19,144 nucleotides of DNA from an uncultured Oscillospiraceae bacterium (GTDB taxonomy: Bacteria; Bacillota; Clostridia; Oscillospirales; Oscillospiraceae). Under the pieces are notes generated by a model. The model saw only the letters and a program-made list of their open reading frames with translations. It was not told where the DNA came from and ran no database searches. Below, one piece after another: positions 14,452 to 19,144 of this stretch. Both the position numbers and the translations under genes were made by a program. Positions within the stretch are counted from its first letter, which is position 1; each line of letters starts with the position of its first letter. The stretch covers positions 1 through 19,144 of the forward strand of contig CAAEDD010000007.1 in the NCBI GenBank assembly GCA_900754515.1, read 5' to 3'.

Positions 14452-15837
14452 ATGAAGTATGGAACCATTGTTCAAATATCTGAATCGGTGGTGGATGTTA
14501 AATTTGAGCAGGGGCAGCTGCCCAGAGTACGGGAGTCCGTCGTTGTGTCGGCGGGCGTTAAGTGCTGGGTTATGGAGGTAGCTCAACATTTGGGAAACAG
14601 CACAGTCCGCTGCGTACTCCTCACAAAAAATGACGGACTTACCCGAGGAATGATGGCGGAAGCTACCGGAGCAAGTATTACCGTTCCCGTGGGGGCAAAG
14701 ACTCTTGGGCGTGTATTTGACGTTATTGGGAATGTCATTGATGGCGGGGCACTCCTGCCAGATACAACGGAGCGGCGAAGCATTTATCGGAAAAGCCCAG
14801 GATTGGAAATCCGGCAGGCAAAGGCGGAAATGCTGGAAACCGGGATCAAGGCAATCGATCTGCTGTGTCCATACCCCAAAGGCGGAAAGATCGGTCTGTT
14901 TGCAGGTACCGGATACGGTAAAAGAACGCTCGCCCGGGAGCTCATCTGTAACTTGACTTTAAAGCATGGCGGCCGCTCGGTTTTTGCCGGCATAGTGAGA
15001 AGCATCCAGGAAGGCAGTGAATTGTTGGAAGAATTCCGCAGCAGCGGAGCTCTGTCCCACACTGCCCTGGTTTTAGGCAACATGGGCGAACCCCCGGGAG
15101 CACGTATGAGACTTGCATTGACGGGACTTACTATGGCTGAGTATTTCCGGGATGCAGAGCATAAAGATGTGCTGCTTGTCATTGACAATTTTTCCAGATT
15201 GCTGCGCTCAAGCAATGAGGTATCAACCATTCTGGGTGGGATGCCCAGAACCGTGGAACAGCTGCCCACATATAAAAATGGAATGGCTGAGCTCCAGGAG
15301 CGGATTGCTGCCACAAGGTATGGATCGCTTACATCTATTCAAACCGTGTATGCTCCGGAGGATGAACAAAACAGCTCCGTCAGAGCAGCCTTCTTTAATT
15401 TGGATGCCGCCACAGTTTTAAGCCGGAGGCTGGCAGAACAGGGGATATATCCGGCAATAGACCCCTTGAAATCCAGTTCATGGCTTATGGAGCCGGATAA
15501 GCTGGGGGAGGAGCATTTTCAGTTGGCGCGCCGTGTACGCAAAATTCTGGAAAGATGCAGCGAAATTCAGGAATTGGCAATAGTCCATCATCTGGACGAA
15601 CTCAGCGAGGAAGATATGACGACAATTGGCCGGGCTGTAAAAATACGGCTCTTTTTGACTCAGCCTCTCCACGCGGCAGAGAGATTTACCAAAACCCCCG
15701 GAACATACGTGCCGCTTAAAGAGACTCTACGCGGCTTTAAGGCCATTGTAAACGGTGAGATGGACGACTATCCTGATTCGGCATTTTTTAATTCCGGCAC
15801 TATTGACGATGTAAAGGAAAAGGCGCTGAGACTGTAA
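14452..15837 (+). CDS. Orphan F1-ATPase beta-subunit paralogue, predicted non-catalytic
   Basis: A 461-residue relative of AtpD over its full length: beta barrel start (GTIVQISESVVDVKF), LETGIKAIDLLCPYPKGGKIGLF, EPPGARMRLALTGLTMAEYF, Walker B LLVID at 241-245, GIYPAIDPL and DELSEED at 382-388. The P-loop reads AGTGYGKR (151-158) where AtpD has GGAGVGKT, so Thr is Arg. GVGERTREGN has become GIVRSIQEGS, replacing the catalytic Glu with Arg (183) and the next Arg with Ser. It should not hydrolyse ATP like F1-beta. No other ATP synthase gene is near. It follows the MFS gene by 74 nt, probably in the same MarR-controlled unit. ATG at 14452 has GGAGG 10 nt upstream. Confidence 0.85.
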   Translation: MKYGTIVQISESVVDVKFEQGQLPRVRESVVVSAGVKCWVMEVAQHLGNSTVRCVLLTKNDGLTRGMMAEATGASITVPVGAKTLGRVFDVIGNVIDGGALLPDTTERRSIYRKSPGLEIRQAKAEMLETGIKAIDLLCPYPKGGKIGLFAGTGYGKRTLARELICNLTLKHGGRSVFAGIVRSIQEGSELLEEFRSSGALSHTALVLGNMGEPPGARMRLALTGLTMAEYFRDAEHKDVLLVIDNFSRLLRSSNEVSTILGGMPRTVEQLPTYKNGMAELQERIAATRYGSLTSIQTVYAPEDEQNSSVRAAFFNLDAATVLSRRLAEQGIYPAIDPLKSSSWLMEPDKLGEEHFQLARRVRKILERCSEIQELAIVHHLDELSEEDMTTIGRAVKIRLFLTQPLHAAERFTKTPGTYVPLKETLRGFKAIVNGEMDDYPDSAFFNSGTIDDVKEKALRL

Positions 15838-15911
15838 TGAAACAAATCATGTAAAAGGGCGCCGCAATTCGTAAACGCCCTGGAGCAACAGTACGGTAAA
15901 ATGAGAAAAGC

Positions 15912-15968
15912 AAAACGAATAGGGCACAGAATGAACAGCAACTGTTTTTTCTGTGCCCTATTCGTTTT
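15912..15968. terminator. Bidirectional terminator between ATPase-like gene and ubiX
   Basis: A 19-bp perfect stem: AAAACGAATAGGGCACAGA (15912-15930) with its complement at 15950-15968. The loop holds a smaller AACAG/CTGTT hairpin (15934-15946). T-runs flank the stem on both strands, suiting two convergent genes. Confidence 0.92.
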
Positions 15969-15998
15969 TGTACTACAGACAACGTAGTATTTTTTTGA

Positions 15999-16571
15999 TT
16001 ATTCAATTCCTTCAACACCGCGCCATGGGACAAATTTGTCGTAAGTAATGCCAAACTGCATAAGTATTTTTCCCACAATATGGTTGATTTGATCTGTGAT
16101 GGTTTTTGGGCCGTTGTAGAAGGTAAGCATGGGCGGGATTATAACGCAGCCCAGGTCTGCCGCCTCCTTCATGTTTCTGATGTGTACCTTGCCCAGAGGC
16201 ATTTCTCTGGGGACAAGCACAAGTTTCCGTCCCTCTTTCAGGCACACATCCGCCGCCCGCACTACCAGATTTTCGGCGTAGCCTGCCGTAATACCCGCCA
16301 GTGTCTTCATACTGCAGGGCATGACTATCATCCCTTCAGTCACAAACGAACCGCTGGAAACCGACGCAGCCATATTGTGTTCATCATGAATAAAGTCTGC
16401 CAGAGCCTCCAGCTTTTCTATAGGTATGTCGCTCTCCAGTCCCCAGGTAACCCTCGCTCCATGGCTTATTATAAGGTGAAGTTCACAATTTTCTACACTT
16501 TTAAGAGCCCTCATCAAATAATAGCTCATTTCCACGCCGGTGGCCCCGGTCACTGCAACCGTAATTCTCAT
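15999..16571 (-). CDS. ubiX: UbiX-type flavin prenyltransferase
   Basis: A 190-residue protein that joins a dimethylallyl group to FMN to make prenylated FMN, the cofactor of UbiD-family decarboxylases. The flavin-binding start is MRITVAVTGATGVEMSYYL, with the GATG loop at 9-12. MPCSMKTLAGITAGYAENL (84-102) is the usual central motif, followed by RAADVCLKE, VPREMPL (120-126) and IPPMLTFYNGP (145-155), which line the flavin and prenyl sites. Length is normal. ATG at 16571 has GGAGAG 6 nt upstream. It lies downstream of an MFS gene on the same strand and is divergent from lpdD-idi. No ubiD is in the window. The pad1/lpdB naming could also apply. Confidence 0.93.
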   Translation of the reverse strand: MRITVAVTGATGVEMSYYLMRALKSVENCELHLIISHGARVTWGLESDIPIEKLEALADFIHDEHNMAASVSSGSFVTEGMIVMPCSMKTLAGITAGYAENLVVRAADVCLKEGRKLVLVPREMPLGKVHIRNMKEAADLGCVIIPPMLTFYNGPKTITDQINHIVGKILMQFGITYDKFVPWRGVEGIE

Positions 16572-16632
16572 GATTTTCTCTCCTGAAATAATCGTTGATA
16601 AACTGCAAAAACAGGCGTTTTGCAAATAAAAC

Positions 16633-16707
16633 AGCAGAAGAGCCTTATTGTTTTGATATCCGTACCAGTTCTGTCCTACGGCAATCTTAAATAACAGCTC
16701 TTCTGCT
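16633..16707 (-). terminator. Long imperfect hairpin between MFS gene and ubiX
   Basis: AGCAGAAGAGC (16633-16643) pairs perfectly with GCTCTTCTGCT (16697-16707); inside, TTATT pairs with AATAA and CCGTA with TACGG, giving a tall stem of about 75 nt. On the minus strand it is followed by GTTTTATTT, so it can act as a partial terminator between the two genes or as a processing site. Confidence 0.55.
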
Positions 16708-16753
16708 TAATTTATGCAAGCTAAACTGCTCCGGCAATGTATATGCCTTTATA

Positions 16754-17965
16754 TCAGCCGTTCACCTTAGCCAGTTCTTCACTCTCCTTCTTGGTAGAAG
16801 TCATAAATATGAATGCCACAATCAGTACCACGGCAAAGGCTCCCGAAACCGACATGAGCGCCACAGAGGCTCCGGCTCCGAAGATACTCTCTACCAGGGA
16901 CAGATATGCAGTGCCGAAAAACTGCCCGCCGTAGGTGCTTGCAGTGATATAGGTTATTGCGTCGCTCTTTCTGGAGGGAGGCGCAACAAAGGATATTCTG
17001 GCAACCAGATAGGGATTTATGGTACCCACGGAACCAAGGCCGCACAAATAAGAACCTATAAATGCCACCACCAGCACAGGGGCAGATGCCAGTACAAAAT
17101 ACCCGATGGCTGCACACAGTGCGGAAATGCAGAGCATCCAGCGTCCGAACTTCTTATACAGGCGTCCGAAAGTAAGGCCGCCGGTGAACGTGCCCAGAGT
17201 GGCACAGGCAGACACATAGCCGGTTTCCACGGAAGCGCCGAAGCCCTTCTCCTGCACCAGCTGACCGGTCTTGACCTGTATAACGGAGCAGATGATGAAC
17301 ACAAAGAAGCCTGCCACTATAAGGGCCCAGACGAACTTGTTGAGAGGTTCTTTCTTCCCGCCGGTGGAAGTCTTATAATTCTCGGGAGGCAGATAGGGAA
17401 CAAAAATTCCCACAAGGACAATGACAACAAGGGCAAAAACAGGGTAAAGAAGCAGAGCGTATCTCCAGTTCACGGCGGCAACATAGCCGAGGCTTATGGA
17501 TATGAGCAGGGATATGATCCCTCCAACCATGGATATGTATCCAATCAGGCTGGCACGCTTTTCACCGTCATAGAGCTTGGCCACAATAGCCTTGGGCTGG
17601 GGAAGAGCAACACCCAGGCCAAAGCCCATGCATGCCCTGACTATGATGAAGGCTATGTAATTATCTATAAACATGAGGCTCAAGCCGAACACACCATAAA
17701 GGCCCCAGCCGAACATGGTAAGAGTTTTCTGGCTAAACTTTGACTTCAGAAAACCGCCGCCAAATACCGCAGGTATCATGAACAGTGAGGGCAGAGTTTG
17801 CAGCAAGGAAACCTGGGTGCTTGCCATACCCATGGGGCCAAAGTGTTCGGCAACACTTTCAATAATAACTATAAACGAGGAGGTGTTTGTGTTGAATATA
17901 CAGGCCGCCAGGATAAGCGCAATGGCCTGCATAAAGCCTCCTGTTTGTTTCTTGTTCTCTTCCAT
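16754..17965 (-). CDS. MFS transporter beside ubiX
   Basis: A 403-residue, 12-helix major facilitator of uncertain substrate. It starts MEENKKQTGGFMQAIALILAA; the loop after helix 2 is GGGFLKSKFSQKT (degenerate A-motif), helix 4 contains RACMGFGLGVALPQPKAIVA, and a charged loop near residues 195-210 (TSTGGKKEPLNK) separates the halves. The overall style recalls OxlT/NarK-type anion carriers. With ubiX downstream and lpdD-idi opposite, uptake of an aromatic or unsaturated carboxylic acid for decarboxylation is the simplest reading, from context only. ATG at 17965 has AAAGGAGG 5 nt upstream and a strong promoter. Confidence 0.88.
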   Translation of the reverse strand: MEENKKQTGGFMQAIALILAACIFNTNTSSFIVIIESVAEHFGPMGMASTQVSLLQTLPSLFMIPAVFGGGFLKSKFSQKTLTMFGWGLYGVFGLSLMFIDNYIAFIIVRACMGFGLGVALPQPKAIVAKLYDGEKRASLIGYISMVGGIISLLISISLGYVAAVNWRYALLLYPVFALVVIVLVGIFVPYLPPENYKTSTGGKKEPLNKFVWALIVAGFFVFIICSVIQVKTGQLVQEKGFGASVETGYVSACATLGTFTGGLTFGRLYKKFGRWMLCISALCAAIGYFVLASAPVLVVAFIGSYLCGLGSVGTINPYLVARISFVAPPSRKSDAITYITASTYGGQFFGTAYLSLVESIFGAGASVALMSVSGAFAVVLIVAFIFMTSTKKESEELAKVNG

Positions 17966-18054
17966 AATTTCCTCCTTTCTCTGTATCTGTCTTTCAGATT
18001 TTATTGGCCGCTATGTATATCTCTAACAATAGCCGCCTTGTTTACGCTGAATAT

Positions 18055-18083
18055 ATTATAGAGTTTGCCCTAATACAGGTCAA
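18055..18083 (-). promoter_or_regulatory. Promoter of the MFS-ubiX operon
   Basis: Minus-strand TTGACC (18078-18083), 17-nt spacer and a perfect TATAAT (18055-18060). Predicted start near 18048 gives a leader of about 80 nt. Confidence 0.78.
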
Positions 18084-18432
18084 TGTGCAGGACGTTTCAT
18101 GCTCTCCGGATAAAGCGGACTTTGATGTGCATGCTGCACAGCGGCATCTTTAATCTCCGGTTAATACCCATAAGTCGCCTATGCGCGTCATGGGGCAGAT
18201 ACCCGCCGGTAAAACGTACCTGCTTGCATCAGACATACATGAACCCATAATTTTGGCCCCAGACATATCATGTCGTTTTCCGTGCCGGAGCCCTTTCCCG
18301 ATAACGGCTGTATACTATGCACTCCTTTTATCCGTTTTTCTGCTCCCGGATATGATATATATCTACCGCGAATAATCTTTGCTTTGCTTTTACATCCATA
18401 TTTGTACAAATTAACGGCTCCGGCTCTTGCTT
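18084..18432. other. Unassigned divergent intergenic region
   Basis: About 350 nt without a convincing gene. Short dyads include GTGCA/TGCAC (18127-18131 and 18135-18139), placed about 45 nt upstream of the MFS-ubiX -35, and ACAT-ATC-ATGT (near 18265-18275). They could bind a regulator such as the PucR-type protein. Open frames of about 64-73 codons on either strand lack ribosome sites and recognisable content. Confidence 0.4.
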
Positions 18433-18477
18433 AAAGGTAGAGGCGACTGTGCACAGCGCACAGTCGCCTCTACCTTT
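18433..18477. repeat. Perfect 20-bp stem hairpin upstream of lpdD
   Basis: The left arm at 18433-18452 is exactly complementary to the right arm at 18458-18477, with a 5-nt ACAGC loop. No T-tract follows on the plus strand. It stands just upstream of the lpdD promoter, so it would not be in that mRNA; it could insulate the promoter from read-through, form a cruciform, or belong to a small RNA. Confidence 0.7.
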
Positions 18478-18505
18478 GTAAGTGCATATATGTATTTCGT
18501 CTACA

Positions 18506-18534
18506 TTGAAATAGGCCGGTTCCTTATTTAAAAT
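18506..18534 (+). promoter_or_regulatory. Promoter of the lpdD-idi unit
   Basis: TTGAAA (18506-18511), 17-nt spacer and TAAAAT (18529-18534). The leader to lpdD is about 80 nt. Confidence 0.68.
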
Positions 18535-18619
18535 AAAATCATAATATCCATTGGTGTCCCTTCGTTAGACCCGGCTGCCGAAGCATGTCGTGAGATTTGG
18601 AAAGGTTTGGTGTTACAGA

Positions 18620-19003
18620 ATGCTTATCAAGGTATCTTCAGAAAACAAGCTCTGCACGATCCATTTGGAGCTGCACAGCACCGGAGGCAATGGCCTGTGC
18701 GGGTATCTGTACGGAGGAGCAGCCCACGTCGGTGCCGTGGCCTATGCCGTCCCCCGGCTCAAATCCAGTGGTGACGGCATAACCGCAGACATAAGCAGCA
18801 TATGCGGGCCGGGCCACAAGGATATATATGCCGCGCAAAAAGTTGCGGAGAGAATATGTCTCAGGACAAATGAGACCGCGTGCATCTGTGCCGGCATTCA
18901 TCTGGAAGGTGCAGCCCGAGGCGATATAGAGATGATAATGGCCTGCTGTCTGGAGGTGGCAGATCTGGCTGTGGAAAAGTATATGTCCGGCAAGGAGGTT
19001 TAA
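18620..19003 (+). CDS. lpdD: LpdD-like prenylated-flavin accessory protein
   Basis: A 127-residue soluble protein resembling LpdD, the small third component found with UbiX (LpdB) and UbiD (LpdC) in gallate/protocatechuate-type decarboxylase sets, proposed to help handle or deliver prFMN. Recognisable parts are HVGAVAYAVPR, a SICGPGHKDIYAAQKVAERI segment and ACICAGIHLEGAARGDIEMI. It does not replace the decarboxylase. ATG at 18620 lacks an ideal ribosome site (GGAAAGG lies about 14 nt or more upstream); a GTG at 18590 in frame is a weaker alternative. Its last codons contain the AAGGAGG site of the next gene, so the two are one unit. Confidence 0.75.
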   Translation: MLIKVSSENKLCTIHLELHSTGGNGLCGYLYGGAAHVGAVAYAVPRLKSSGDGITADISSICGPGHKDIYAAQKVAERICLRTNETACICAGIHLEGAARGDIEMIMACCLEVADLAVEKYMSGKEV

Positions 19004-19004
19004 A

Positions 19005-19144
19005 ATGTCTGACATGCTCATATGCGTTGATGCCATGGACCGGCAGATCGGGACCGCCGAAAAGTTACGCTGCCATAAGGACGGGCTCCTGCACAGAGCT
19101 TTCTCCGTATTTTTGGTTGACGGCGATCGTATGCTGCTGCAAAG
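19005..19144 (+). CDS. idi: Isopentenyl-diphosphate isomerase, type I (partial, runs off right edge)
   Basis: Only the first 46 residues are in the window. They match the start of Nudix-type IDI: CVDAMDRQIGTAEKL, then CHKDGLLHRAFSVFLV and DRMLLQ, corresponding to the Ile/Val-Asp, GTAEK and H(x)AF segments where the enzyme's metal-binding His lie. IDI interconverts IPP and DMAPP. The ATG at 19005 overlaps the end of lpdD (start directly next to its TAA) and has AAGGAGG at 18992-18998. Linked to ubiX and lpdD, it could raise the dimethylallyl pool used for flavin prenylation. The catalytic Cys and Glu regions lie beyond the edge, so activity cannot be judged. Confidence 0.85.
   Translation, partial: MSDMLICVDAMDRQIGTAEKLRCHKDGLLHRAFSVFLVDGDRMLLQ

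Noticed and set aside
18181..18409. Small open frames on both strands between the MFS and lpdD genes
   Set aside because: No ribosome site, no recognisable content and no coding-like composition.
1..19144. CRISPR arrays, insertion sequences and rRNA or tRNA genes
   Set aside because: No regularly spaced repeats, transposase genes or stable RNA genes were seen on either strand.

Overview
The window looks like a chromosomal piece of an anaerobic gut-type Clostridia (Firmicutes), most likely in the Oscillospirales/Ruminococcaceae range. The case rests on strong GGAGG ribosome binding sites, sigma-A promoters with 17-bp spacers, moderately GC-rich housekeeping genes (rpsB, tsf, guaA) and many intrinsic terminators. 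The lineage call is inference; no rRNA is present.

Layout. (1) 1-1554 looks like the right end of an integrated mobile element. It has an Xre-type regulator translationally coupled to a SAM methyltransferase, and a consensus promoter firing leftward out of the window, overlain by repeated TACTAAGC half-sites. The element abuts the 3' end of guaA, a known integration target. (2) 1555-6649 is core: a GMP synthetase ATP-pyrophosphatase subunit without its amidotransferase domain, a divergent Na/Pi cotransporter with PhoU-like tail, two small proteins (one zinc ribbon, one unknown) and an MFS permease. (3) 6694-8411 encodes both subunits of an aconitase-X type dehydratase with a 4-bp overlap. (4) 8695-10451 is rpsB-tsf, with a hairpin and T-tract between the genes and a strong terminator after them. 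(5) 10839-12455 is a PucR-type regulator. (6) 12547-15837 is a MarR repressor divergent from an MFS transporter and an orphan F1-ATPase beta-subunit paralogue; MarR-type palindromes sit on both promoters. (7) 15999-19144 is a prenylated-FMN locus: ubiX and an MFS transporter on the minus strand, divergent from an lpdD-like gene and the start of a type I isopentenyl-diphosphate isomerase (idi).

The most interesting stretch is about 12.5-19.1 kb. UbiX, LpdD and Idi fit together: Idi can make the dimethylallyl donor, UbiX attaches it to FMN, and LpdD-type proteins accompany prFMN-dependent (UbiD-family) decarboxylases. The decarboxylase is not in the window and is predicted just beyond the right edge. 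Beside it sits an AtpD paralogue that keeps the F1-beta fold landmarks but has lost the P-loop Thr (now Arg), the catalytic Glu (now Arg) and the adjacent Arg (now Ser). It is therefore predicted to be non-hydrolytic and its role is unknown.
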